From Streptomyces sp. V3I7 (GTDB lineage: Bacteria > Actinomycetota > Actinomycetes > Streptomycetales > Streptomycetaceae), in contig NZ_JAUSZK010000001.1 in assembly GCF_030817495.1 (NCBI RefSeq), positions 3,947,001 to 4,011,000 of the forward strand: DNA of 64,000 nt. Direction: 5' to 3'. Positions 23,061 through 31,999 of the stretch are shown piece after piece; positions within the stretch are counted from its first letter, which is position 1; every line of letters begins with the position of its first letter. Made by a program: the position numbers and the translations under genes. The notes under the pieces are model-generated. The model did not search any database. It saw only the letters and a list, made by a program, of their open reading frames with translations, and was not told the DNA's origin.

Positions 23061-24190
23061 GGCTCGTCCATGTGGTGACGCTCGTCAGCGACGACGGCGC
23101 GTACGGCGGCCCGACCAGCGTGGCAACCGGGCAGCTGGAGGAGTGCGCCGCCCGGGGCCACGACGTCACCCTCGTGTCCCTGTGGCGGGGCCGCTCCCCG
23201 GCGCCGCCCCGCATCGGCGCGGTCCCGCTGCGCACGCGCCCGGCGCGCTCCCTGCTCCCGGGACGGTTCACCGGGCTCATGCACCCGCTGCTCGTCCGCG
23301 ACCTGTGGCGGGCCGTCGGCGACGCCGACATGGTGCACGTCCACGCCGGGCGCGACCTCGTCTCCCTCACCGCGCTCGCCGTCGCCGTGCTGCGCCGCGC
23401 GCGGTTCGTGGTGCAGACGCACGGCATGGTCGAGCCGCGTCACGCGGCCGCCGTCCGCCTCTTCGACCGCCTCTACGTGCCGCTGCTGCGCCGGGCCCGC
23501 GGCTGCCTGGTGCTCACCGAGCGCGAGCGGCGCGCCCTGGCCGAGGTCGTCGGCCCGGACGGTCCGCCGCTGCTGACGCTGCCCAACGGGGTACGGCCGC
23601 GGTCCGACGGCGCCGCGGAGCACGGCCCGCGGGAGCCGGAGGTGCTCTTCCTCGCCCGGCTGCACCCGCGCAAGCGCCCCGAGGCCTTCGTCGAGATGGC
23701 CGCCCTGGTCCACGAGAAGGAACCCGAGGCGCGCTTCACCCTGCACGGCGCCGACGAGGGCTCGCTCGGGGAGGTGCGCCGGATCGTCGCCGAGCACGGG
23801 CTGGAGGGCGTCGTCACCTACGGCGGCGCGCTGGAGCACGCCGAGGCGGTACGGACGTACGCGCGCGCGGCCGTCTACGTACTCCCGGCCGTGGACGAGC
23901 CGTTCGGGATGACCCTGATCGAGGCCATGGCCGCGGGCACCCCCGTGGTGTGCACCGACGGCTGCGCCATCGCCGGCGAGCTGGCCCGGCGGGACGCGGC
24001 CGTGGTCACCGACGGCAGCCCGCGCGAGCTCGCCGACGCGGTGTGCGCGCTGCTGGCCGACGAGCGGCGGCGCACCGCCCTCGCGCGGGCCGGCCGGCGC
24101 GTCGTCGAGGAGACCTTTTCCCTTTCCGCGGTGACCGGCCGACTGGAGGAGATCTACCGGCGTATCGGTCGCGTCGGCTGTCCGGAGTAA
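23057..24190 (+). CDS. GT4-family glycosyltransferase
   Basis: This 377-aa GT-B protein has the N-terminal acceptor-domain pattern VVTLVSDDGAYGGPTSVATG and an internal VHVHAGRD. The C-terminal donor domain has EVLFLARLHPRKRPEAFVEM and the E-x7-E region reading DEPFGMTLIEAMAAGTPVV. It starts inside the stop codon of the acetyltransferase. A cytoplasmic enzyme extending the lipid-linked repeat unit is the expected role. Donor and acceptor are unknown. Confidence 0.85.
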   Translation: MRLVHVVTLVSDDGAYGGPTSVATGQLEECAARGHDVTLVSLWRGRSPAPPRIGAVPLRTRPARSLLPGRFTGLMHPLLVRDLWRAVGDADMVHVHAGRDLVSLTALAVAVLRRARFVVQTHGMVEPRHAAAVRLFDRLYVPLLRRARGCLVLTERERRALAEVVGPDGPPLLTLPNGVRPRSDGAAEHGPREPEVLFLARLHPRKRPEAFVEMAALVHEKEPEARFTLHGADEGSLGEVRRIVAEHGLEGVVTYGGALEHAEAVRTYARAAVYVLPAVDEPFGMTLIEAMAAGTPVVCTDGCAIAGELARRDAAVVTDGSPRELADAVCALLADERRRTALARAGRRVVEETFSLSAVTGRLEEIYRRIGRVGCPE

Positions 24191-24299
24191 CTGTGCCGTG
24201 CGGCATGTTTCCGAAATCCGTATCTCCCGAAAAGCCTTGTACCGTTCCATCGTTGTCCGCCCGCCACCGATGACCTAGCGACGGAGATGAGTTCTGCGC

Positions 24300-25526
24300 A
24301 TGAACGAGCAGTTGTGTGGCGACCCGGAAAACAACCGGCCTGTCGCGGATGTGGTCGTCATCGGAGGATGCGGCCGGGTGGGACTTCCACTCGGAATCGC
24401 GCTCGCCGCCCGCGGAATGCTTTCGGTGACGCTCTACGACATCGACGCGGCGGCCGTCGAGAAGGTCAATCGCGGAGAGCTTCCGTTCCTCGAGAAGGGA
24501 GCCGCCGAACCGCTGCGCGCGAGCGTGCGCGACGGGCTGCTGCGCGCCACGACCGACGGCGCGAGCGTCGCCACGACGGACAACCTGATCGTCGTGGTGG
24601 GCACGCCCGTGGACGAGCACCTCAACCCCGACCTCGGCGCCGTCCCCCGGGCGCTGGAGCGCTGCGCGGAGCACCTGCGCGACGGCCAGCTCGTCATGCT
24701 CAGGAGCACCGTGCACCCCGGGGTCACCGCCCTGACCGAGCGCCTGCTGGAGCGGCTCGGCAAGAGTGTCGACGTGGCCTTCTGCCCGGAGCGGATCGCC
24801 GAGGGCGCCGCCATGACCGAGCTGTTCGAGCTGCCCCAGCTGGTGGCGGCGCGCTCGCAGCGGGCCGGCGACCGGGCGGAGAAGTTCTTCCGCACCCTCA
24901 CGGACAAGATCGTCCGGGTGGAGCCGGAGGAGGCCGAGCTCGCCAAGCTCTTCGCCAACACCTGGCGCTACATCAAGTTCGCGACCGTCAACCAGTTCTG
25001 GATGATGGCGAACGATTTCGGCCTCGACTTCGAGCGCATCCGCCAGGCGATCACGTACGAATACCCGCGCGCCGCCGACATGCCGGGCGCGGGATTCGCG
25101 GCCGGGCCCTGCCTCCTCAAGGACACGCTTCAACTGGCGGCGTTCACCGGGAACAATTTCGTGCTCGGGCACGCGGCCATGCTCGTCAACGAAGGTCTGC
25201 CGCTCTATCTCGTATCGCGTCTGGAACGCAGATTCACGCTCGCGGAGACGCGGGTCGGCGTGCTCGGCATGGGATTCAAGGCCGGCAGCGACGACGTACG
25301 GGAAAGCCTGTCGTTCAAGCTGCGCCGCATTCTGATGGCCAAGGCGCGGGAGACCCTCTGTACCGACCCGTACGTCAGCGACGCGCGCTTGGTGGAACTG
25401 AGCGAGGTCATGGACCGGGCCGACGTCCTGGTCATCGCCACACCGCACCGTGAGTACCGGGATCTCGCCACGGAGAAACCGGTCATCGACCTCTGGGGCA
25501 TCAGCGGACGAGGCGTCCGGGTCTGA
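24300..25526 (+). CDS. Nucleotide-sugar dehydrogenase (UDP-Glc/GDP-Man dehydrogenase family)
   Basis: This 408-aa enzyme converts the C6 hydroxyl of a nucleotide sugar to a carboxylate in two NAD-dependent steps. Seen are the Rossmann motif VVVIGGCGRVGLPLG (residues about 17-31), VVVGTPVDEHLNPDL, FCPERIAEG, LFANTWRYIKFATVNQFW and FAAGPCLLKDT with the catalytic Cys271. VGVLGMGFKAGSDDVRES opens the C-terminal domain. It resembles the WecC/VipA branch more than plain UDP-glucose dehydrogenase. It would give the polymer an acidic uronic-acid-type sugar. An intergenic gap of 109 nt precedes it, and a 63-nt gap separates it from the epimerase. Confidence 0.88.
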   Translation: MNEQLCGDPENNRPVADVVVIGGCGRVGLPLGIALAARGMLSVTLYDIDAAAVEKVNRGELPFLEKGAAEPLRASVRDGLLRATTDGASVATTDNLIVVVGTPVDEHLNPDLGAVPRALERCAEHLRDGQLVMLRSTVHPGVTALTERLLERLGKSVDVAFCPERIAEGAAMTELFELPQLVAARSQRAGDRAEKFFRTLTDKIVRVEPEEAELAKLFANTWRYIKFATVNQFWMMANDFGLDFERIRQAITYEYPRAADMPGAGFAAGPCLLKDTLQLAAFTGNNFVLGHAAMLVNEGLPLYLVSRLERRFTLAETRVGVLGMGFKAGSDDVRESLSFKLRRILMAKARETLCTDPYVSDARLVELSEVMDRADVLVIATPHREYRDLATEKPVIDLWGISGRGVRV

Positions 25527-25589
25527 CCAGCAGCAGTACGGCGAACGCCATCCCGCAATCCGCACCAGCCCGCACCAGAAAGGTCCCCC

Positions 25590-26612
25590 GTGAAGGTTCT
25601 CGTCACCGGCGCGTCCGGTCTGATCGGCAGTTACCTCGTCCGGGAGCTGCTCCACCAGGGCCACACCGTGGTGGGCCTGGACAACTTCTCCAAGTACGGC
25701 GAGGCCCGCCGCAGCACGGTCCAGGATCCGGCTTACCGGCTGGTCGAGGGAGACGCCCGCGACACCGACCTGCTCGCCGGCCTGCTGGCCGACTGCGATC
25801 ACTTCGTCGCCGGGGCGGCCATGATCGGCGGCATCTCCTACTTCCACACCTACGCCTACGACCTCCTCGCGACCAACGAGCGGATCACCGCCGCCGCCTG
25901 CGACGCGGCGATCCGGGTCCACGGCGAGGGCCCGCTGCGGAAGGTGACGTACCTCAGCTCCTCGATGGTGTACGAGAACACCGACACCTGGCCGTCACGG
26001 GAGGGCGACGAGCGGCGCATCCCGCCGCCCTCGTCCTCGTACGGCTTCCAGAAGCTCGCGGTGGAGTACTTCGCGCGGGCGGCGTACGACCAGTACGGGC
26101 TCCCGTTCACCATCGTGCGGCCGTTCAACTGCGTGGACGTCGGCGAGGAGCGGACGGTCGGGCAGAGCGAGGAGCGCTCCGGCGACCTCAAGATCAGCAT
26201 GTCGCACGTCGTCCCCGACCTGGTGCAGAAGGTACTGAAGGGGCAGGATCCGCTGCACATCCTCGGCAGCGGCGCCCAGGTGCGGCACTTCACCTACGGC
26301 GGAGACCTGGCCCGCGGCATCTGCGCGGCGATCTTCCACCCGGCCGCGCTCAACGAGGACTTCAATCTGGCGAGCGCCGAGCCGACGACCGTGCTGGAGC
26401 TGGCGGAGCGGATCTGGCACAAGATCAAGGGGCCCGACGAGCCGTTCCGGCACACCACCGACCTGCCCTTCGAGCACGATGTCCAGCGTCGGACCCCCGA
26501 TGTCTCCAAGGCCAGGGACGTCCTCGGCTTCACCGCGACGACCACGCTGGACGAGATCCTCGACAAGGTCGTCCCGTGGGTGCGCCGGGCGATCGCCGAA
26601 GGCCGGCTCTGA
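25590..26612 (+). CDS. NAD-dependent sugar epimerase/dehydratase (extended SDR)
   Basis: This 340-aa extended SDR starts at GTG: MKVLVTGASGLIGSYLVREL. It carries the nucleotide-binding TGASGLIG motif, LSSSMVYENTDTWPS, the active-site YGFQK (Tyr and Lys spaced as YxxxK), IVRPFNCVDVGE, and a C-terminal substrate domain ending DEILDKVVPWVRRAI. Likely roles are epimerisation or dehydration of a nucleotide sugar made by the preceding dehydrogenase. The exact reaction is not decided by sequence. It is 2 nt from the next gene, so the pair is cotranscribed. Confidence 0.82.
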   Translation: MKVLVTGASGLIGSYLVRELLHQGHTVVGLDNFSKYGEARRSTVQDPAYRLVEGDARDTDLLAGLLADCDHFVAGAAMIGGISYFHTYAYDLLATNERITAAACDAAIRVHGEGPLRKVTYLSSSMVYENTDTWPSREGDERRIPPPSSSYGFQKLAVEYFARAAYDQYGLPFTIVRPFNCVDVGEERTVGQSEERSGDLKISMSHVVPDLVQKVLKGQDPLHILGSGAQVRHFTYGGDLARGICAAIFHPAALNEDFNLASAEPTTVLELAERIWHKIKGPDEPFRHTTDLPFEHDVQRRTPDVSKARDVLGFTATTTLDEILDKVVPWVRRAIAEGRL

Positions 26613-26614
26613 GC

Positions 26615-27319
26615 ATGGATTTCTCCAGCGCACTGAAGCAGCTCGCCCAGGTGCAGAAGCCGGCCCGCGGAGCGCCCGTCTACGCACGGTTCGTCAATCG
26701 GCCGGCCGGCCGGGTGCTCGCGGCAACGGCGCACCGCATCGGGCTCTCGCCCAACCAGGTCACCGCGGCCAGTGCGCTGTTCACGTTCACGGCCATCGCC
26801 GCGACCGCGCTCTTCCCCCCCACCGCTGCGCTCGGCCCCTGGGTCACCCTCGCCCTGCTCTTCGGCTTCGCGCTCGACTCCGCGGACGGGCAGCTCGCCC
26901 GGCTGCACCGCTCGGCCAGCCCGTCGGGGGAGTGGACGGACCATGTGGTCGACTGCGCCAAGCTCCTCGGCATCCACGCCGCGCTGCTGATCTCCTTCTA
27001 CCGCCACTTCGACCTGCCGCTCCCCACGCTGCTGCTCGCCCCGGTCGGCTTCCAGTTCGCCGCCGTCGTGCTGTTCTTCGGCGGCACCCTGAAGGACCAG
27101 CTGAGGCGGCAGGCGGCCGATGCGCCCACCGGTCCCGCGGCGTCTCCCTCTGCCGTGCGGGGCATCGCGCTGCTCCCCGTGGACTACGGGCTGCTGTGCC
27201 TGATCTTCCTGTTCCTGGGGAACCACCAGCTCTTCCTCACGCTGTACCTGGCGCTGCTCGCGGCCCACGTGGTGCTGGTGCCGGCCTGCCTCGCCAAGTG
27301 GTTCCGCGAGCTCGCCTGA
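26615..27319 (+). CDS. CDP-alcohol phosphotransferase family membrane protein
   Basis: This 234-aa integral membrane protein has the complete CDP-alcohol phosphotransferase signature D-x2-DG-x2-AR-x8-G-x3-D-x3-D at Asp88, Asp91-Gly92, Ala95-Arg96, Gly105, Asp109 and Asp113. LSPNQVTAAS before the first long helix is also typical. The family moves a phospho-alcohol group from a CDP donor to a hydroxyl acceptor or makes phospholipids such as PI or PG. It has no phosphatidylserine- or cardiolipin-specific neighbour and sits inside a polysaccharide operon. With the cytidylyltransferase at 35262, I infer a role in adding a phospho-alcohol to a lipid or glycan of this pathway. GAGC at the start overlaps the tail of the epimerase. 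Confidence 0.82.
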   Translation: MDFSSALKQLAQVQKPARGAPVYARFVNRPAGRVLAATAHRIGLSPNQVTAASALFTFTAIAATALFPPTAALGPWVTLALLFGFALDSADGQLARLHRSASPSGEWTDHVVDCAKLLGIHAALLISFYRHFDLPLPTLLLAPVGFQFAAVVLFFGGTLKDQLRRQAADAPTGPAASPSAVRGIALLPVDYGLLCLIFLFLGNHQLFLTLYLALLAAHVVLVPACLAKWFRELA

Positions 27320-27334
27320 CACCTCGTACGTACC

Positions 27335-27376
27335 GAGACGGCCCGCCGATGCGTCGGCGGGCCGTCTCCGTTTCTT
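27335..27376. terminator. Bidirectional terminator
   Basis: A perfect 15-bp stem (27335-27349 with 27354-27368) and a 4-nt loop are followed by CGTTTCTT. It lies between convergent genes. Confidence 0.85.
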
Positions 27377-27393
27377 CGCTTCTCGTCACCCTG

Positions 27394-28650
27394 TCACCGG
27401 CTCAGCGCCTCGGCCAGCATCGCGGTGATCCGGCCCAACCCCGCCTGAGGGCTGAGCCGTTCGCTTACGTACGTCGGTCCGTGCGCGCCGAGCGCGTCCG
27501 ACCGGGCGGGGTCCCGCATCAGTTCCGCGACCGCCCCGTGCAGGGCCTCGGGGTCCTCGGCGCGTACGACGACTCCGGCGCCTGAGCGTCGTACCTCTTC
27601 GGCCGTGCCGCCCTGCGGCGCCACCGAGGCCACGACGGGACGTCCGCTCGCGAAGTACGACGTCAGCTTCGAGGGCAGGCTCATGTCGAGCACGGACGCC
27701 CGCTGGGTCACAGCGAGGGCGTCCGCCGCGGCCAGTACGTCGGGGAAGTCCGCGTCGGAAGCGGGCGGCAGGAAGCCGAAGTTGGGCAGTCCGGCGGCGA
27801 GGCGCTCCAGGTGCGTACGACAACTGCCGTCGCCCATGAGGACGATGCGCAGGCGCGAGGTGGCACGGGCCGCGAGGCGAGCGGTCTCGACCAGCACCTC
27901 CAGGCCCTGCTTCAGCCCCATGTTGCCCGAGTGCAGCAGCACGAACTGCCCTTCGTCCCAGCCGAGTCGAGCCCGTACCGCCCGACGGTCGCCGGTCGGG
28001 GGCGTCACGTGGGTCCAGTTGGGTACGACCCTGACGCGCGGTCCCGGGACGCCCATCGCGGTGACGCGGCCCACGAACGTCTCGTGCACGACGCCGACCA
28101 GCGCGGCCGTGCGCAGGATCCTCGACTCCACCCCGGCCACCAGCGACGCCACATGGCCGCCGCCCCGGATCCCGCTCTGCGCGGCGGCCGCGCCCATGAG
28201 GTCCTGCACCACGACGACGTGCGGCACCCGGTGGCGCCGGGCGATCCGGCCCGCGATCACGCCGCCCGCGAGCGTGGGGATCTGGCTCAGCACCAGGTCG
28301 GGCCGAGCGGCCGGCGGCCGGATCGAGCCGTGGGCGAGGAAGCCGGCCTCGTAGGCCGCCCTGAGCAGTGCGGTCTGGCGGGTGGGGACGAAGCTGCGGC
28401 GGCGATGGACCCGTACTCCCTTTCGGCGCTCCACCATGCGCCAGCGGCCCCGGTAGTCGTCGTGCACCCGCCAGCCCGGATAGTGCGGCATTCCCGCCAG
28501 CACGTCGACCTCGGCGCCGCAGGCGGCGAGGTGTTCCGCGGTCAGGGTCGAGTAGGGCGCGATTCCCGCGTGTTCGGGTGCGTAGTTGGTCGACACGAGG
28601 AGGACGCGTCGACCCGCGAACATATCAGTCATATAAGGAAAATACGACAC
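27394..28650 (-). CDS. GT4-family glycosyltransferase (WcaI-like)
   Basis: This is a GT-B protein of about 410-418 aa. The N-terminus RVLLVSTNYAPEHAGIAPYS matches the WcaI-type signature for sensing the acceptor. The donor domain has FVLLHSGNMGLKQGLEVLVE, and its C-terminal region is LDMSLPSKLTSYFASGRPVV. The start is uncertain: three ATGs lie close together (28650, 28632, 28623) with no clear ribosome binding site, in an AT-rich region shared with the divergent polymerase gene. It would add one sugar of the repeat unit. It is the only glycosyltransferase on this strand within the island. Confidence 0.82.
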   Translation of the reverse strand: MSYFPYMTDMFAGRRVLLVSTNYAPEHAGIAPYSTLTAEHLAACGAEVDVLAGMPHYPGWRVHDDYRGRWRMVERRKGVRVHRRRSFVPTRQTALLRAAYEAGFLAHGSIRPPAARPDLVLSQIPTLAGGVIAGRIARRHRVPHVVVVQDLMGAAAAQSGIRGGGHVASLVAGVESRILRTAALVGVVHETFVGRVTAMGVPGPRVRVVPNWTHVTPPTGDRRAVRARLGWDEGQFVLLHSGNMGLKQGLEVLVETARLAARATSRLRIVLMGDGSCRTHLERLAAGLPNFGFLPPASDADFPDVLAAADALAVTQRASVLDMSLPSKLTSYFASGRPVVASVAPQGGTAEEVRRSGAGVVVRAEDPEALHGAVAELMRDPARSDALGAHGPTYVSERLSPQAGLGRITAMLAEALSR

Positions 28651-28696
28651 AAATACTTGAATTCCCCGAGAGAAACGCCCTTCGATTTCGACATTT

Positions 28697-30223
28697 ATGT
28701 CTGTTAAGCGAGATATAAATCGGTCACTACAGATTCATTCCGTTTCTGGATTCGATGAGGCGATGCAGGTGCGGGACGGTCAGGTCCGGTGCATGGCTGC
28801 CGTGTGGGTCTGGGCCCTGGCGCTCCTCCTCCTTCTGCCGGGTCTGGTTCTGCAGACCCCCGACACGCGCTTCGGGGTGGTCCTCGCCGCGCAGTGCGTC
28901 GTCGTGGCGCACGCCGGCGGCGCGCTGACCCGCGTGCTCACCGATACCTCGGTACGGCTCGTCGCCCTGGGTTTCTGGCTCTTCGCCTACGTCTGGCTCG
29001 GGCTGGCACCGCTCGCCATGCTCGCCACCGACAGCTACCCCCTCGGCTATCGCACCGGTGCCACCACCGCGCTCGCCGCCGTCGCCCTGACCGAACTCGG
29101 ACTCCTCGCCTACAGCGCGGGGAGTGTCCTCGCGGCCCGGCGTACGGGCGGCCGGTCGGCCGTCCTCGAACCGCTGCTGTCGCGCAGGATCCCACCCCTG
29201 CCGGTCCTGCTGCTGTGCGTGCTGGCGCTCGTCCTCGCGGTCGTGCTGATCCCCCAGCAGGAGGGCGGCTGGCACGCCTTCTTCGTCAGCAGGCAGGCCG
29301 TACGGCAGTCCGGCGCAGCGTCGGACGTGACGCGCGTGATGCGCGTCTGGGCTCTCTCCGTCCCCGCCTTCTGGGGTCTGGTCGGCCTCGTCCTTCTGGC
29401 CCGCTGGGCCAAGGGCGACCCGTGGCTGCGCCGGATCCGCTGGGCGCTGCTGCCGCTCCTCGTCACCGTCAACGTGGTCGTCAACAACCCGATCAGCAGG
29501 CCGCGTTTCTGGGCCGGGACCGTCCTCGCGGTCCTGCTGTTCTGCTGGCCCCGGTTCAACAACCCGCGCGCCTTCCGCATCACCGCCGGGGCTCTCACGG
29601 TCGTCCTGCTGCTGGTCTTTCCGTACGCCGACTACTTCCGCTACGACAAGCGGGAGGCCGTCCATGTGGTGTCGGTGACGGAACAGCTCAGCACGAACAT
29701 GGACTACGACGCCTTCCAGCAGATGCAGACCGGCATCGACGCCGCCAGGGAAACCGGACTGTCGCCGTCGTCCGCACTCGGCGTGGCCCTGTTCATGGTG
29801 CCGCGCTCCATCTGGGCCGACAAACCCGACGACACAGCCATCAAGCTCGCCCGGTACGCGGGCTACAAGTTCGACAACCTCTCGGCGCCGATGTGGATCG
29901 AGAGCTACCTGTGGGGCGGTCCGCCCTGTGTGATCGCCGTCTTCTGTCTGATGGGCGCGGCCGGACGCCGTATGGACGACATCCGGGAACGGCTGCGGGC
30001 CAAGGGGGCGGTCACGCTGGCCGTCCCGCTGGTCCCGGCCTTCGCCTTCTACCAGCTGATCCTCCTGCGCGGCAGCCTCATGGCGATCACCGGCCCGCTG
30101 CTGATGCTCATGACCGTTCCGCTGTTCATCACCGTCCGAGCCGCGCGTGCCGCCCGCTCGTCCCGGCGTCCCGCGTCGGCGCAGCCGCCCGCGACCGCGG
30201 GCCACGCACCCCTTCCCGGATAA
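28697..30223 (+). CDS. Polysaccharide repeat-unit polymerase (Wzy-like)
   Basis: This is a highly hydrophobic 508-aa protein with a dozen or more predicted membrane segments and a long extracellular loop in the C-terminal half (about 310-390). This is the topology of O-antigen/capsule Wzy polymerases, which otherwise share little sequence. The context is decisive: a Wzz-like co-polymerase follows 12 nt later, then a Wzx flippase. The first 22 codons from ATG 28697 use codons rare in this genome, so ATG 28763 may be the true start. SAVLEPLLSRRIPPLP and a region reading MVPRSIWADKPDDTAIKLAR are visible. Confidence 0.78.
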   Translation: MSVKRDINRSLQIHSVSGFDEAMQVRDGQVRCMAAVWVWALALLLLLPGLVLQTPDTRFGVVLAAQCVVVAHAGGALTRVLTDTSVRLVALGFWLFAYVWLGLAPLAMLATDSYPLGYRTGATTALAAVALTELGLLAYSAGSVLAARRTGGRSAVLEPLLSRRIPPLPVLLLCVLALVLAVVLIPQQEGGWHAFFVSRQAVRQSGAASDVTRVMRVWALSVPAFWGLVGLVLLARWAKGDPWLRRIRWALLPLLVTVNVVVNNPISRPRFWAGTVLAVLLFCWPRFNNPRAFRITAGALTVVLLLVFPYADYFRYDKREAVHVVSVTEQLSTNMDYDAFQQMQTGIDAARETGLSPSSALGVALFMVPRSIWADKPDDTAIKLARYAGYKFDNLSAPMWIESYLWGGPPCVIAVFCLMGAAGRRMDDIRERLRAKGAVTLAVPLVPAFAFYQLILLRGSLMAITGPLLMLMTVPLFITVRAARAARSSRRPASAQPPATAGHAPLPG

Positions 30224-30235
30224 GGAGAGGCATCC

Positions 30236-31999
30236 GTGACCAGCCCCGCAAGCCTTGATGAGCGGTACGAGCGGTACGACGCGCCGGACCAGCTCCGCGA
30301 CCAGGTGCGCCGACTGTTCAGGTACCGCGCGATCCTCGCGCTCGGCATCGGCCTGGGGCTGCTCGCCGGCCTGCTGCTGGTGCTGTTCCGCGCGAACAGT
30401 TACGCCGCCACCTGCGATGTGCTCGTCCGCACGAAGGCGGACCCCTCGTTCGGCACGTCCGGTGACAACCAGGTGGCCATGGGCACGGAGCGGCGCATCG
30501 CGCTCAGCCCCGCCGTCGCGGCCCGTGCGGCCAAGGAGCTGCACGAGCCGTCGTCCCGGGCCGAGAGACTGCTGGACGGCCTGACCGTCACGAACCCGCC
30601 GAACACGCAGGTGCTCCGGTTCGAGTACACGGCGAGCAGCGCGAAGCGGGCGGCCCGGGTGAGCAACGTGTTCGCGCAGGCCTACCTCACCGATCGCCAG
30701 GACAGGACCAGGGCCCTGGTGGCGCGGACGGTGAGCGGACTGGATCAGCAGATCGCGGGCCTGAATCAGCGGATCGCCGCGGCGGACGCGACGGACGAGA
30801 AGAGCGACAAGGAGAAGGCCGACGACAAGGCCTCCACCGACAAGTCCGCCGAGGACAAGGCCGCGACCGCGAGCCTGCAGGGCCAGGTCGAGGCGCTGAA
30901 CAAGCGGATCTCGGAGATCAGGTCCTTCGACACCAGCGGCGACCTGGTCGTGCGCCGGGCCGAGCCGCCCGCGCACTCATCGGGACCGGGCCCCGTCTGG
31001 CTGTTCGGCCTCGGGCTGCTGAGCGGGCTCCTCGTGGGCATCGTGGTCGCCTGGCTGCGGTCCGTACTCGAACCGCGTGTCTGCTCGGTCGGCGAGGTCC
31101 AAGAGGCACTGGGCGCACCGGTGTTGGGCCTGCTCCCAGACGCAGGCCCGGGCAAGGGCACCGGCGAGGACGGCGACCTGCTGGAGGTCGGCCGGATCGC
31201 CGGCTCCCGCGCCGAGGCGTACCGGGCCCTCGCCTACCGGCTGCGCCAGGACGAGGACCGTACGGCCCACGGCGCATTCCTGGTCGTGGCGCCGAAGCAG
31301 GACAAGGAGGCCGCGGCCACCGCGGTGAACCTCGCCGCCGCGTTCGCCGAGGCCGGCGACGACGTGCTGCTGCTGGACGCCACCGGGAGCGTGCCCGGCC
31401 TCGCGGCGCGACTGCCGCTGGCCACCGGGGACGCCACCGGGGACGCCACCGGGGACGCCACTGAGGATGTCGCCGCCGACTCCGCCCCGGCCGCCGTCCC
31501 CGAGGGCCGGGTCGTCGTCGACGCGGGTACGGCAGGGCGGTTCCTGCTCTTCCCCGACCGGCGCGAAGGCGGCGCCATCATCGCCGGCAACGACGATGAC
31601 GCGACAGCATCCGTGACGCGCGCCCTGCCGAGCGGCGATGGTGGGATCTCGGCGTTCGTCATCGCACCGCCGCTCCTCGACCGCCCCGACGGTCTCGCCG
31701 TCGCCCCCCGCGTCGACGGTGTGCTCGTGGTGGGCGCACTGGAGCGCACGCGGCGGGACGACCTCAAGCGGCTGCGGGAACTGATCGGTTGCTCGGGCGG
31801 ACGCATCGTGGGCGCCGTGCTCGAGACCGGCGCACGGCAGGGCCTGTTCGACCGGACCTGGGGCAACGGCCGTGCGCCCCGGCTGGAGATCTCGGACCCG
31901 GTCACGAAACCCGCTGAGACGGCGTCGGCACCCGAGCCGCAGGCAGAGGCGCTGTCGCAGCAGGGTTCGCAGGACGACTCCCTCACCGCCTCCCGATGA
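30236..31999 (+). CDS. Wzz-like chain-length regulator fused to a degenerate BY-kinase domain
   Basis: This 587-aa protein has a first membrane helix near residues 32-52 and a second near 255-275 flanking a periplasm-like coiled-coil region rich in Lys, Asp and Ala. That is the Wzz/CapA arrangement. The C-terminal half resembles a BY-kinase. The Walker A place reads PKQDKEAAATA (Pro353, Lys357): the lysine stays but the Gly-Lys-Ser/Thr pattern is lost. The Walker A' strand DVLLLDATG keeps Asp381. No tyrosine cluster is present at the C-terminus. I infer a pseudokinase scaffold that helps set chain length. It contains four 12-bp tandem repeats (31421-31468). AGGAGAGG supports the GTG start, and its stop overlaps the Wzx start. 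Confidence 0.78.
   Translation: MTSPASLDERYERYDAPDQLRDQVRRLFRYRAILALGIGLGLLAGLLLVLFRANSYAATCDVLVRTKADPSFGTSGDNQVAMGTERRIALSPAVAARAAKELHEPSSRAERLLDGLTVTNPPNTQVLRFEYTASSAKRAARVSNVFAQAYLTDRQDRTRALVARTVSGLDQQIAGLNQRIAAADATDEKSDKEKADDKASTDKSAEDKAATASLQGQVEALNKRISEIRSFDTSGDLVVRRAEPPAHSSGPGPVWLFGLGLLSGLLVGIVVAWLRSVLEPRVCSVGEVQEALGAPVLGLLPDAGPGKGTGEDGDLLEVGRIAGSRAEAYRALAYRLRQDEDRTAHGAFLVVAPKQDKEAAATAVNLAAAFAEAGDDVLLLDATGSVPGLAARLPLATGDATGDATGDATEDVAADSAPAAVPEGRVVVDAGTAGRFLLFPDRREGGAIIAGNDDDATASVTRALPSGDGGISAFVIAPPLLDRPDGLAVAPRVDGVLVVGALERTRRDDLKRLRELIGCSGGRIVGAVLETGARQGLFDRTWGNGRAPRLEISDPVTKPAETASAPEPQAEALSQQGSQDDSLTASR
31421..31468 (+). repeat. 12-bp tandem repeats inside the co-polymerase gene
   Basis: GCCACCGGGGAC occurs three times exactly, and a fourth copy is degenerate. 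In frame this codes for ATGD repeats in a linker after the pseudo-Walker domain. Copy number can change without a frameshift. Confidence 0.9.
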
